A DNA stretch of 64,000 nt, from positions 1 through 64,000 of IMG/VR virus record IMGVR_UViG_3300044612_003086; one strand, 5' to 3'. This document shows, in pieces, positions 14,816 to 22,666 of this stretch. Made by a program: the position numbers and the translations under genes. This DNA is from a virus. Every line of letters begins with the position of its first letter. Position 1 is the stretch's first letter. The notes under the pieces were generated by a model. That model was not told the origin of the DNA and did no database searches. It was given only the letters and a program-made list of their open reading frames with translations.

Positions 14816-15195
14816 AATTAGTTCCACCCTCACTCTCGGCACTTGCCCCCGACCACCCCGACGCTCCACACCTGCTCGCTTGCGTTGGAAGCCCCGGGTT
14901 TCGCCGACTTCTGCGGGGCTTACAAGGTGCGAGCCGTTGGCTGGCATACGGGTATGTCGGGGGGAAGTTCGGCTCTTGCTCGGAGTGACTTCGTGGCTAG
15001 CGCACACGGCTATCGCCGTGCTTGCTCTCGGAGTGAACGCCTGACCGTCACGGTGGAGTTCGGTGCTTGCGTGAACTGACTAGATAAGTCGTATCGCTTG
15101 CGTGACGATGAACTAACTAGATAAGTCCATAAACGACTAAGCCCACCACGCAGGGGGTGCGTGGTGGGCTAGTCGGCTTGACCGAACGAACTTAT
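14816..15195. repeat. Divergent intergenic module
   Basis: No gene supported. Left: CTT-N4-CCGACCACCCCG (14832-14851); centre: AGCCCCG/CGGGGCT hairpin (14890-14920); right: a GTCGG-N-AAGTT element near 14957 in the opposite sense; then inverted 11-mers at 15079 and 15116, and a perfect 12-bp hairpin AGCCCACCACGC/GCGTGGTGGGCT (15140-15170) after the stop of gene 15196. Opposite orientation of the right half suggests a plus-strand transcript or untranslated RNA. Confidence 0.65.
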
Positions 15196-15636
15196 CTAGT
15201 TCGTATTCTTTCGTGCCTTGGCGAACAAGTTGTGTACTGCGTCAGCGAGCGAGCCTCTCGCTTGACCTTCATCGGTAACAACGCTGTCTGGCTCATCGGA
15301 GAAACGAAGCACACTCGCCACACTTTGACGGCTTGCCAAGACGAACAAGCGAACACGCCTACGCTGTGGGTGCTGGCTCGGTGCTACTTCCTCATCATCG
15401 TCATCGGTGATAGGTGAAGCCCAACCACAAGTGACCAATGCGATGAAGTCCGAAGCATTGGCTACTGCCACGCTTTCGTCACTTTCTAGGAGTTCATACA
15501 CATCGCCGTGTGTTCCAGCAATAGCGTACTCGCCGTACTTCGTGACGGAGTAAAGTTGGGCTTGACTAATCTCATAGCCAAGTTTGGTGTCGTTGAGACT
15601 TTGCTCAACTTCGGTGGCTAGGTCTATGGCTTTCAT
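15196..15636 (-). CDS. Hypothetical protein
   Basis: 146 residues from ATG 15636, preceded by AAAGGGGAA; a longer frame to 15711 would cover the promoter. N-terminal alpha/beta segment, acidic TDDDDEE stretch, then basic and helical. Family not recognised. Confidence 0.6.
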   Translation of the reverse strand: MKAIDLATEVEQSLNDTKLGYEISQAQLYSVTKYGEYAIAGTHGDVYELLESDESVAVANASDFIALVTCGWASPITDDDDEEVAPSQHPQRRRVRLFVLASRQSVASVLRFSDEPDSVVTDEGQARGSLADAVHNLFAKARKNTN

Positions 15637-15671
15637 TGAGTTCCCCTTTCGTGGGATTAGTAGATACTCAT

Positions 15672-15700
15672 ACGATAACGGTGGGTGGGCAGACTTATCT
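15672..15700 (-). promoter_or_regulatory. Promoter of gene 15196-15636
   Basis: AGATAA, 17-bp spacer beginning GTCTGC, TATCGT; exact 11-mer at 15693-15703. Confidence 0.75.
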
Positions 15701-16146
15701 AGTGAGTTCACACTTATCTAGTTATTCCACACGCCACGAAGCCATTGACCGTTTGCGTTGCCTGCCACTTCCACCCGACCTACCCGTTGCGCCACGCCCA
15801 CCCCACCCCCCCGACGCTGGAAGCCCCGCAGGGGCTGACGCCCCCCGGGGCTCCCAAAGGGAGCGAGGGCTGGGTGGTCACGGGGTAGTCGGCGCGAAGT
15901 TCGCTTTCGGTTGCTCTCTCGTGGTCTATGCTTCGCTTCGTGGTGGGCAACATACGGCTCGTTGCGAGTGGGGCTTCTTATCCTTTCTGACCCTACCCTG
16001 CTCAACCGTAATGGGTCTTTCGCTCGTAACGGAGTGGTTTACCGAGACAGCCGAGACTGCTCACCACAACTAACTAGATAAGTGACTAGATAAGTGGGGG
16101 CGTGGTCTTATCTAGTCAGTCATAGAACTAACTAGATAAGTGTCGC
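15701..16146. repeat. Divergent intergenic module, about 450 bp without a gene
   Basis: Box on the left (CTT-N4-CCGACCTACCCG, about 15766-15785), AGCCCCG/CGGGGCT hairpin (15821-15851), mirrored box on the right (CGGGGTAGTCGG-N4-AAGTT, about 15880-15901), then 200 bp without clear coding, and three inverted 11-mers (16073, 16085, 16131) plus a variant at 16106. The mirror symmetry around the hairpin is the clearest in the window. Confidence 0.7.
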
Positions 16147-16449
16147 TCACTCGCTCTCGCAAGCACCACACAGAATGTCAGCACCTGCCCAGTCACCGAC
16201 ATAAGTACCGTGCTTGCAGTACAGGCTTTCCTCGTAGTCGTGTTGCAAGCGCACACGGGCTTCGTAGTTCGCTTCGTACTCGTCATAGTGCTTGTCACAA
16301 CGGGCGAACATAATCGCCGTGCCGTTGCTACGGAAACGCATGGGCAACGCATAGCGAAACTCAACGACACCTTCGCACGGGCTATTTGGGTGTTCGCCGA
16401 GACAGTCAAGGTGAGTGAGTTCAGGCGTGGTTACTTCGTGTTCGCTCAT
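16147..16449 (-). CDS. Hypothetical zinc-binding-type protein
   Basis: 100 residues with Cys at 16, 25, 51, 78, 94 and 97 and several His, including a final CGAC; probably binds zinc. ATG overlaps the TAA of the upstream gene (TAATG). Family not recognised. Confidence 0.65.
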   Translation of the reverse strand: MSEHEVTTPELTHLDCLGEHPNSPCEGVVEFRYALPMRFRSNGTAIMFARCDKHYDEYEANYEARVRLQHDYEESLYCKHGTYVGDWAGADILCGACESE

Positions 16450-16772
16450 TAGTAGTCGTCTCCTTCGTATGGGTTGTCGTCATAATTTGGCTCGCTGTAA
16501 TAATCTGCGTACCTATCCTCATACGCTTTGATAATTGGTGCTTCCTCGTTCCAATGCGAGTAGTCGCTAAGTGATGAATGACGCTCATTACTACGACCAC
16601 TGCTTTGCTTGCGCTCCTCGTAGTAGCACTTCTCGCACCACAGGTTGTCGTGCTTGTCCACAATGAAACCAAACGGCAAATCAGTTCGCTCATTCAGTTC
16701 TGACCAGTTTGCAGGCTCGTCACAATGCACACACTCGGTCATGCAGGTATCGGCTTCGTATTCAGTACTCAT
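16449..16772 (-). CDS. Small zinc-ribbon-like protein
   Basis: 107 residues. CVHC at about 14-17 and CEKC at about 46-49 form a likely zinc site; the rest is acidic and Tyr-rich. First gene of a two-gene unit. AAAGGGGAACT precedes the ATG. Family not recognised. Confidence 0.65.
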   Translation of the reverse strand: MSTEYEADTCMTECVHCDEPANWSELNERTDLPFGFIVDKHDNLWCEKCYYEERKQSSGRSNERHSSLSDYSHWNEEAPIIKAYEDRYADYYSEPNYDDNPYEGDDY

Positions 16773-16797
16773 AGTTCCCCTTTCGTTGGTACTGGTA

Positions 16798-16826
16798 ATG
16801 GTATCGGCGTGTTGGCAGACTTATCT
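16798..16826 (-). promoter_or_regulatory. Promoter of unit 16147-16772
   Basis: AGATAA, 17-bp spacer beginning GTCTGC, TACCAT; exact 11-mer at 16819-16829. Confidence 0.75.
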
Positions 16827-16832
16827 AGTTAG

Positions 16833-17315
16833 TTAGACACGCTTGGCGCACACGCTCCCGATACCTGCTCGCACGGACTTCTCGTTCGTTAGGTCTGCTC
16901 CACACACACAGCACACACCTGCGAGTGCCCCTATCTCTTGCGCTTGCTCAATGGTCATACGGTCACTTGCAGATAGTTCGTAAATAGCACCTGCTTCGTA
17001 CACGAAACGCTCGGACTTCGTGCTTGCTTCGGGAACGAAACGCATAGCGTAGAAACTTCCACGCTTGGACTGCTTCACACGAAACACACCTTGCGAATTG
17101 CGATACATACCGACTTCAGTTACAGGGTTCACACTTGCTCGCTTACCTGACTTGTCTTGCTCTATCTGTCGCAATACTGCCGAGAGTTGCTTCTCGGTAA
17201 TCACTCCGTGTCGCTCCCAGTAATTGAGAACGCTCGCAAGAAATTGGCTCTTATGCGAATTAGCAACAAGGTAATCCCTTGCTCTATCTGTATCGGTTGT
17301 TGGCACTTGGCTCAT
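16833..17315 (-). CDS. Zinc-finger protein with C-terminal CxxC...C module (DUF6011-like)
   Basis: 160 residues from ATG 17315 (AAGGGATA upstream); a longer frame to 17357 overlaps the promoter. Residues about 19-46 form a helical unit (FLASVLNYWERHG...KQLSAVLRQ) also seen in the product of 18597-19058. The end, CCVCGADLTN..S...GIGSVC, matches small zinc modules of the DUF6011 type. Probably nucleic-acid or protein binding; role unknown. Confidence 0.65.
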   Translation of the reverse strand: MSQVPTTDTDRARDYLVANSHKSQFLASVLNYWERHGVITEKQLSAVLRQIEQDKSGKRASVNPVTEVGMYRNSQGVFRVKQSKRGSFYAMRFVPEASTKSERFVYEAGAIYELSASDRMTIEQAQEIGALAGVCCVCGADLTNEKSVRAGIGSVCAKRV

Positions 17316-17345
17316 CAGTATCCCTTTCGTAGTATCCCTGTAATC

Positions 17346-17374
17346 AGCATAACCCACATCACGCAGACTTATCT
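17346..17374 (-). promoter_or_regulatory. Promoter of gene 16833-17315
   Basis: AGATAA, 17-bp spacer beginning GTCTGC, TATGCT; exact 11-mer at 17367-17377. Confidence 0.75.
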
Positions 17375-17654
17375 AGTATCTATTTACGCTTGCTCGCTCG
17401 CTGGACTTATCTAGTAAGTTCACGCCACCTTCACCTTGCGCCCTTCGCCTTCTCTCCCAGTCGCACTTCTCGCCCGACCCCACCCGACCCACCCACTTGC
17501 GCCCGACCCACCCGTTGCGCCTTCACTTCTCCCCCGACCCACCCCGTGTGGGAGCCCCGCTACCCGACCGGTCTTCCGGGTGACCTGACCGGTTTATACC
17601 GGGGCTTCTGTGGGCCATGGCCCGCAGGGGACTGAACCCCTGCGAGCTGCTGGC
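17375..17654. repeat. Intergenic module with three tandem boxes and long hairpin
   Basis: 11-mer at 17405; three CTT-N4-CCGAC boxes in a row between about 17468 and 17547; AGCCCCG/CGGGGCT (17553-17606) enclosing an inner GACCGGT-type inverted repeat. No gene. Confidence 0.75.
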
Positions 17655-17879
17655 TCAGCGAGCCTTGGCCTTCCGGCGTGTGTCGCTGTCGAGATACCAC
17701 CACAGCGAGCCATCGCTGTAGCCGAGCTGCTCAAGCTCTGCAGCAACTAAAGCCGAATTGGCCCGATGCCGCTGCAGCTCTTCGTCACCATCGCCGACTT
17801 GTGTCGGGCAGAAAATGATTGCTCGAAGGATTGCCTCTTTCTGAGCTTCTGTCAGCCTCCACACAATCTCTCTTTTCAC
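17655..17879 (-). CDS. Hypothetical small protein
   Basis: 74 residues, helical N-terminus (LTEAQKEAILRAIIF) and basic C-terminus. Not recognised. Single-gene unit; AAAGGGGACA precedes the ATG. Confidence 0.6.
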   Translation of the reverse strand: MKREIVWRLTEAQKEAILRAIIFCPTQVGDGDEELQRHRANSALVAAELEQLGYSDGSLWWYLDSDTRRKAKAR

Positions 17880-17914
17880 ATTGTCCCCTTTCGTTCGTGG
17901 CTTGCGCCAAGCGA

Positions 17915-17943
17915 AGCCTAGTAACAGGAGGGCAGAGTTATCT
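17915..17943 (-). promoter_or_regulatory. Promoter of gene 17655-17879
   Basis: AGATAA, 17-bp spacer beginning CTCTGC, TAGGCT; no overlapping 11-mer. Confidence 0.7.
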
Positions 17944-18114
17944 CGCGCGCAGCAGGAGCCCCGTGTTTTGTGTCTCGGTTATTCTCAACGGGGCTTCTTT
18001 GATGCGAGGAATGTTTTTCGCATCGGGGTGGTCGGCAAAAAGTTTGGCTGTTGTTGGAATGATGTTTGCTCTCGCTACGATGTTTGCAACCTACTAGAAA
18101 CGGAGAAATTGATA
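17944..18114 (+). repeat. Plus-strand intergenic module upstream of gene 18115
   Basis: AGCCCCG/CGGGGCT hairpin (17957-17995), a GCGAGGAATG/CATTCCTC-like region, then CGGGGTGGTCGG-N4-AAGTT (about 18025-18045), then TTGGAA-17 bp-TACGAT (about 18053-18081), a possible promoter of different type. Same part order as in the minus-strand modules, read on the plus strand. Confidence 0.6.
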
Positions 18115-18534
18115 ATGACCAAAACCACGACTTCGCTAATTGGAAAGCGTATTCGTCTTGTCCGAACGAATGACCCGTACACGAAACTTGTTGCTGGCGA
18201 CCTCGGAGTGATTACGAATGTGCGTGACGATTTATGGGGCGCCAGCATCGTGAGTGTTGATTGGGATAGTGGAAGCAGTCTCTCGCTAATTGAGGGTGAG
18301 GATTCTTTCACGATTATTAGTGAGCGTGAACAATTCGCAACAGCGTTAGAGAACTTCGTGCAATCCACACTGGAACTCTCGCTCGCTTGGGAGCGTCTTG
18401 ACGAACAATTCGCCGAGTATCTGAACACTTTGGACTGGGGTTTCACTTCATCGCTTGATGAGTATGTCCACGAACTCTCGCATCTGCGCCACAAGGTGCT
18501 GGACGCTATTCGTCAGTCTGCCAAAGAGAACTAG
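18115..18534 (+). CDS. Hypothetical protein
   Basis: 139 residues from ATG 18115, preceded by GGAGAAA. N-terminal part (KRIRLVRTNDPYTKL..GDLGVITNV...VSVDWDSGSSLSLI) looks like a small SH3/KOW-like beta barrel; the C-terminal half is helical. The TAG stop lies within an 11-mer in the same orientation. Function unknown. Confidence 0.65.
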   Translation: MTKTTTSLIGKRIRLVRTNDPYTKLVAGDLGVITNVRDDLWGASIVSVDWDSGSSLSLIEGEDSFTIISEREQFATALENFVQSTLELSLAWERLDEQFAEYLNTLDWGFTSSLDEYVHELSHLRHKVLDAIRQSAKEN

Positions 18535-18554
18535 ATAAGTCGGCAGAACAATAG

Positions 18555-18583
18555 TTCTCCCCCCGATTTCTCGGGGGGAGAGA
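18555..18583. terminator. Bidirectional hairpin between convergent genes
   Basis: CTCCCCCCGA/TCGGGGGGAG with a 4-base loop between the plus gene ending at 18534 and the minus gene ending at 18597, flanked by 11-mers at 18530 and 18587. Likely terminates both. Confidence 0.6.
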
Positions 18584-18596
18584 CTAACTAGATAAG

Positions 18597-19058
18597 TCAG
18601 TCACCAGAGTAATTTTTGGACTCTGTGGTTTCTCCATCTAGACCACACTTGGAGCACTTGTGGTAGTTCGTTGCCGAAAAAGTGCCCAACACCGTGTTGT
18701 AGTGATGGACGATGAAGCCGACTTGTTGCCAATTGTGACCAAGCAATGCTTGGCGTAGCCAGTAGTTCTTATCGGAGTATTTCCGATAGAGCCGACCTAC
18801 ATACCACAATTGCTTTTGACTTAGTTCGCCTTTCTTGGCGTACTGGTCGGCAAGGCTTTTGACGAACTCAGCGTCATTCCCCTCTATCGTTGAGAGACGA
18901 ACCAATTGCTCATCAAGTGTCGCTGACTGTGACCAAGCCTCTGGCGCTTCCACAGCGTGGCAATAGGTGTGTCTTGCCGAACGGCGTTGCTCGCTCGCTT
19001 GGTCGGAAAGGTCGGCAGGAATTTCCCCCGACCATCTGTCTGTAATGGTGCTCATCAT
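18597..19058 (-). CDS. Hypothetical protein with CxxC pair
   Basis: 153 residues; two adjacent ATG codons follow GGGGGAGC. A helical unit (EFVKSLADQYAKKGELSQKQLWYVGRLYRKY) resembles that in the product of 16833-17315, so the two probably share a domain. CSKC near the C-terminus suggests zinc binding. Role unknown. Confidence 0.65.
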   Translation of the reverse strand: MMSTITDRWSGEIPADLSDQASEQRRSARHTYCHAVEAPEAWSQSATLDEQLVRLSTIEGNDAEFVKSLADQYAKKGELSQKQLWYVGRLYRKYSDKNYWLRQALLGHNWQQVGFIVHHYNTVLGTFSATNYHKCSKCGLDGETTESKNYSGD

Positions 19059-19097
19059 GCTCCCCCTCTGGGGGAGACCATCTCCCCCGACAGAACC

Positions 19098-19126
19098 ATC
19101 GTACCCAATGTGGGGCAGACTTATCT
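19098..19126 (-). promoter_or_regulatory. Promoter of gene 18597-19058
   Basis: AGATAA, 17-bp spacer beginning GTCTGC, TACGAT; exact 11-mer at 19119-19129. Confidence 0.75.
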
Positions 19127-19415
19127 AGTCAGTTTAGATTTTGCTCACACTTATCTAGTCGGTTCATGGAACGACACGACACCGACAAAAGAACAGACAG
19201 AGAGAGCAGGTGCTCGGTCGGCAGACTTGCCCCCGACCCACCCGAACAGAAGGCGCAGCACACACTGTGTGAGCCCCGGCTAGGAACGCTTGCAGCGAAA
19301 GCTGCGGGGCTTACAGCGTTTTGGTGGCTGTCGAAACAGCCATGCCATCGGGGTAGTCGGCAGAAAGTGGAAAAAAGATTTGCTTTTTTATTGCAGTACC
19401 AGTAATGTGAAGAAC
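19127..19415. repeat. Divergent intergenic module
   Basis: 11-mer at 19149; box CTT-N4-CCGACCCACCCG (about 19206-19225); AGCCCCG/CGGGGCT hairpin (19272-19311); mirrored CGGGGTAGTCGG-N4-AAGT (about 19350-19370) before the plus-strand gene. Mirror-symmetric, between divergent genes. Confidence 0.7.
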
Positions 19416-20042
19416 ATGATTACTGAACTAAACCCTGAACTACTGGAATACACCGAGACGCATGATGTATTCGGAACGATTATTCGTCACCCATTGGTGA
19501 TGTGGATAGGACCAGTAACAGACATTGACCTAATAAATAATCTTCTTGATAACAAGCGCAAGGCAACGGAAGAAGCACTAGATAAGTGTGAATGGTCACG
19601 ATTTATTTATTTGCATGAGCGTCCATATCGTTTTGATGCTTTACACTTTGTTCTCAACACTTTTGATGAAATTACTGATGATGAGTATTGGTCACTTGTT
19701 TCGGATGTATGGATAGACACGGAGAACGCTTGGCAGAATGTTGGTTCGTGGACAGAACTATTCGGAAGTGACCGTGCTTCACAACACTCGCTGATGAATG
19801 AAGAAGAACTGAAACTATTCGCATCGCTTGACGACACGCTGACAATTTATCGTGGATGCCGTAAGGATGTAAACGAAGAAGGTTTATCGTGGACGCTTGA
19901 CAGAAGTAGGGCGAAGTGGTTCGCTGACCGTCACGGTCACGATGATAGGACGTTGCTTACGAGAGAGATAAGCAAGAGTGAAGTAATCGCAGTGTTTACA
20001 CGCAGAGGCGAAGAAGAAGTAATCGTACTTCCGTATTACTAA
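19416..20042 (+). CDS. Possible ADP-ribosyltransferase-fold protein
   Basis: 208 residues. The C-terminal third has the order of motifs expected for R-S-E type ADP-ribosyltransferases: YRG near 146, SWT near 157, a hydrophobic strand, and EEEVIV at the end, with a Tyr/His/Trp-rich N-terminal half. Phages use such enzymes to modify host proteins. Assignment is by motif order only. ATG 19416 has no strong Shine-Dalgarno. An 11-mer in the coding sequence is read as Leu-Asp-Lys and another follows the TAA stop. Confidence 0.5.
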   Translation: MITELNPELLEYTETHDVFGTIIRHPLVMWIGPVTDIDLINNLLDNKRKATEEALDKCEWSRFIYLHERPYRFDALHFVLNTFDEITDDEYWSLVSDVWIDTENAWQNVGSWTELFGSDRASQHSLMNEEELKLFASLDDTLTIYRGCRKDVNEEGLSWTLDRSRAKWFADRHGHDDRTLLTREISKSEVIAVFTRRGEEEVIVLPYY

Positions 20043-20056
20043 CTAGATAAGTGTCC

Positions 20057-20085
20057 AGATAAATCTGCTCGTCATTTATTACCAT
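20057..20085 (+). promoter_or_regulatory. Promoter of gene 20117-20539
   Basis: Plus-strand AGATAA, 17-bp spacer beginning ATCTGCTCG, TACCAT. Shows that the promoter type occurs on both strands. Confidence 0.75.
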
Positions 20086-20116
20086 TATTAGTACCTACTA
20101 CCGAAAAGGGGAAAAT

Positions 20117-20539
20117 ATGTTGGTAACAGATGTAATCGTGAGAAGCAGGGGAACAGCGTTCTCAATAGCGCACAAATTTCAGCAAGGCGAAAAAATTGCC
20201 TTTCGCCAAGAAGGCGACAAAGATGTATTTCTCGTAGATACCGTACTTGTTTCTAATGACGGCAATTCGGTTTATGTTGACGGCACTTGGCTTGATGCAG
20301 AGAACGATTATGAATTCGGTGGAGAGTGGGATAACGAATTTGATTCCCGTGATGCAATTTTTGTTTCGTTCGTAGAAGTAGTAAAGCGTGAGCCTCGCAA
20401 TTGGACGGAGTGCTTGCCTGCTGAATACAACAATGGCACTTACGCTTGGACGGAAGAAGTGGTCTGGGATGCAATTGCAGAATTTCACGGAGTAGATGTT
20501 TCCGAAATTGCTGACGGTGACCTTGCTTCTTATCTATGA
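20117..20539 (+). CDS. Hypothetical protein
   Basis: 140 residues, beta-rich first half (VFLVDTVLVSNDGNSVYVDG), Trp-rich acidic second half. AAAAGGGG precedes the ATG. An 11-mer in the same orientation starts at the base after the stop. Family not recognised. Confidence 0.65.
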   Translation: MLVTDVIVRSRGTAFSIAHKFQQGEKIAFRQEGDKDVFLVDTVLVSNDGNSVYVDGTWLDAENDYEFGGEWDNEFDSRDAIFVSFVEVVKREPRNWTECLPAEYNNGTYAWTEEVVWDAIAEFHGVDVSEIADGDLASYL

Positions 20540-20558
20540 ACTAGATAAGTAATGAAAG

Positions 20559-20598
20559 ACCCACTTATCTAGTGAATAACTAGGTGAGTGGGTTTTTT
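20559..20598 (+). terminator. Rho-independent terminator built from an 11-mer
   Basis: A 15-bp stem, ACCCACTTATCTAGT pairing with ACTAGGTGAGTGGGT (two G-U pairs), loop GAATA, then six T. The left arm contains an exact 11-mer. Ends the transcript of gene 20117. Confidence 0.8.
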
Positions 20599-20689
20599 CG
20601 TATGCGTAACTAACTAGATAAGTGCATTGAGTTGGTTACTGCTACCGCAGCCCCGCCTTTCGTCGGTTTTTATGACATTGACTTATCTA

Positions 20690-20736
20690 GTAAATAGAAA
20701 AGCCCCCATCAGTTCCTGCGAGGACCGATGGGGGCG
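20690..20736 (-). terminator. Rho-independent terminator after gene 20779
   Basis: Minus-strand GCCCCCATC/GATGGGGGC stem with further inner pairing, followed by CTTTTCTATTT. An 11-mer lies just beyond at 20681. Confidence 0.8.
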
Positions 20737-20778
20737 ATTCGTACTGGGTGGAAATCGGGGGAAATCACCCAGCGAGCT

Positions 20779-21705
20779 TTAGAGACGTATGTATCCAGTC
20801 TCTGCCGGCTGTGTAACTGGCTTGATTGCTGCAACTGTCGTGTTCGTAACACTCTCGCGACGCAGCTTCATTGAGTCACGCACCTGACGCTTCTGTTCGA
20901 GCACATCGACGAGAGCAGCGAGCGATGCGTTCATCTCGCCCTTGCTAGTCGGGGTGTACTGTCCGTAGAGGTTAAAGGTGCCGTCCGGCAAGGCTTCCTG
21001 GCTCGTAGTGAACTGCGAGAGGTCAAACCCGTAGCGAGTACTCCATTTCCAACGGAACGTAAAGAACTCCTCGTTAGCCTTTGCTCCACTGCGCAACAAG
21101 ACGCGAGAATTTGGGTGCTTGAGGACTTCGAGGAACAGCTCTTCAGTCTCGTTCATTGGGTACTTGATGACGTGATTCAGAGAGCCAGGCTTTGTTTTGG
21201 TTGCCTTCCCCATCCTGGTTGAGGTGACTGTCAACCCTGATTCGACAGCAGACTTGATGGTTTGCAGCTTCTCACGAATTTGCTTAACCTTGCGGCCACC
21301 AGGGATTGTCAGTGCTCCACCCGTGAAGCGTGCATAGTGCTCAATCTCGCCAGCCTCATTAGCGCGTGTGACGATTTCGATGCCTTTTGCAATGCTTCGC
21401 AGTGGGCCATTGCCACCACGCTTCTTTGACTTCTTGACGAGGAACCACTCATTCGGAGAATCGAGAAGTGTCATAATAACAACTTCGATGTTCGTCAATC
21501 GTGGGACTGCCTTGCTTGAGGTGCGACCAGTGGCCGACGATGGTGGTGCCATCTTTACTGGTAGTGGTGCCATCCCACTAATAACCTTTGCCATTTTGAC
21601 AATGGTTTGCTGGTCTACGTTAGAGGCACTCGATGTAAGTGTCTCAATGAGTTGTGCCTGTCCGGCACCGGACGGGGACTTACCCCGATGCTTTGTTGTC
21701 GCCAT
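20779..21705 (-). CDS. Hypothetical protein
   Basis: 308 residues, basic N-terminus (KHRGKSPSGAG), then a mostly alpha/beta body with Arg/Lys-rich loops (KKSKKRGGNGP, GGRKVKQI). Composition suggests nucleic-acid binding. AAGGAGCC precedes the ATG. No family recognised. Has its own strong terminator at 20690-20736. Confidence 0.65.
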   Translation of the reverse strand: MATTKHRGKSPSGAGQAQLIETLTSSASNVDQQTIVKMAKVISGMAPLPVKMAPPSSATGRTSSKAVPRLTNIEVVIMTLLDSPNEWFLVKKSKKRGGNGPLRSIAKGIEIVTRANEAGEIEHYARFTGGALTIPGGRKVKQIREKLQTIKSAVESGLTVTSTRMGKATKTKPGSLNHVIKYPMNETEELFLEVLKHPNSRVLLRSGAKANEEFFTFRWKWSTRYGFDLSQFTTSQEALPDGTFNLYGQYTPTSKGEMNASLAALVDVLEQKRQVRDSMKLRRESVTNTTVAAIKPVTQPAETGYIRL

Positions 21706-21811
21706 GGTTGGCTCCTTCTAGTTACTTGTCTCAGGTGGCTTATTGCCACTTGGGGACAGACTAGGGCTTGCCAATACGAGTTCACAACCTCCAACAAAGA
21801 TTTTTTTTATG

Positions 21812-21840
21812 TTGCATGGTGGCGTAAAGATGACTAATAT
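21812..21840 (+). promoter_or_regulatory. Sigma-70-type promoter of the H1-like gene
   Basis: TTGCAT, 17-bp spacer, TAATAT, about 58 bp before the ATG at 21899. Unlike the AGATAA promoters it has a normal -35. Confidence 0.6.
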
Positions 21841-21898
21841 TGCCTCCGACCGATGTGAAGCGCTCACAAAGGCAAACAAACAACTAGGAGATAGCTAA

Positions 21899-22177
21899 AT
21901 GGCTACAAAGAAAAAAGCTGCACCAAAGAAAGCAGCAAAGAAAAAGCCGGCCAAGAAAACTGCAAAGAAAGCAGTAAAGAAAGCAGTAAAGAAGAAGCCA
22001 GCAAAGAAAGCCGTCAAGAAGGCAACCAAGAAGACAGCAAAGAAAGCAAAGACGGTCAAGAAGGCTGCCAAGAAGGCAGTTCGGATGCCAGCTCCTGCTC
22101 GCAAGAAGCTAAAGAAAGCTATTGCTAATAACTCATCAATTATCGACGGTCCAATCGTCGACAACGCGCAGAAGTAA
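21899..22177 (+). CDS. Histone H1-like basic protein
   Basis: 92 residues; the first 70 are almost only Lys, Ala, Pro and Thr in KKAxKK and KKPAKK repeats, like bacterial and eukaryotic H1 tails, followed by a short acidic-polar end. Expected to bind DNA without sequence preference and compact or protect it. GGAGATAGCT precedes the ATG. A second protein with such a tail is at 48132-48419. Confidence 0.75.
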   Translation: MATKKKAAPKKAAKKKPAKKTAKKAVKKAVKKKPAKKAVKKATKKTAKKAKTVKKAAKKAVRMPAPARKKLKKAIANNSSIIDGPIVDNAQK

Positions 22178-22183
22178 TTACGC

Positions 22184-22489
22184 ATGTCTCGCCTGCGAAT
22201 AGAAAGAACAGAGATGTCTCAAATCGGTGAGCCCTCACAGCCTTCGTCAAAGGCGAAGACAAGCACAATCAGCTTCGACGAGTGGCTCCACATCGGTCTA
22301 GAAAATGACTGGTGTGGACCACCCGTATGCTCAATACATGACGGTATCCCAATGAGCGAAGCTGAAGAAGAGGAATTTCAGGAAGGTGACCCGTGTGTGC
22401 ACATCATTCGTTTGTACGAAGATGAAGAGCAAAAGAAGTTGGTAGAAGACTTCCACTCGCCATCCAATTGGCGTAAACCACTTATCTAG
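22184..22489 (+). CDS. Hypothetical protein with Cys/His motif
   Basis: 101 residues (an alternative ATG at 22214 gives 91). CGPPVCSIHDGIPMSEAEEEEF and a later DPCVHIIRLY resemble a motif set seen in many actinophage proteins of unknown role; Cys and His may bind a metal. Follows the H1-like gene by 6 bp, probably co-transcribed. Stop TAG lies in an 11-mer of opposite orientation. Confidence 0.65.
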   Translation: MSRLRIERTEMSQIGEPSQPSSKAKTSTISFDEWLHIGLENDWCGPPVCSIHDGIPMSEAEEEEFQEGDPCVHIIRLYEDEEQKKLVEDFHSPSNWRKPLI

Positions 22490-22495
22490 TTAAGT

Positions 22496-22624
22496 TCACC
22501 CACAGCACTTATAACGGCCACGACGAGGTGGTCTTTGGCTTGTTTTGGCTTCTGATACAGGAACAGCACGACGAGTGAAATTTGGTGCTTCTGTTTCCTG
22601 CTCTTGTTTTTTCTTTTTAGCCAT
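22496..22624 (-). CDS. Small basic protein (42 residues)
   Basis: Frame with ATG at 22624, KKKK start, Arg/Pro-rich RPPRRGRYKCCG end. TAGGG lies close before the ATG. On the coding strand its TGA is followed by an 11-mer, as for many genes here. Function unknown. Confidence 0.45.
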   Translation of the reverse strand: MAKKKKQEQETEAPNFTRRAVPVSEAKTSQRPPRRGRYKCCG

Positions 22625-22666
22625 ACCCTATTTTCTCATAGGGAAGCAGCTCTATGGTGGAAGCGC

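Noticed and set aside
14843-15079. Plus-strand 78-codon frame ending just before an inverted 11-mer
   Set aside because: Starts in a CCGACCACCCCG box and runs through the hairpin; composition is not protein-like.
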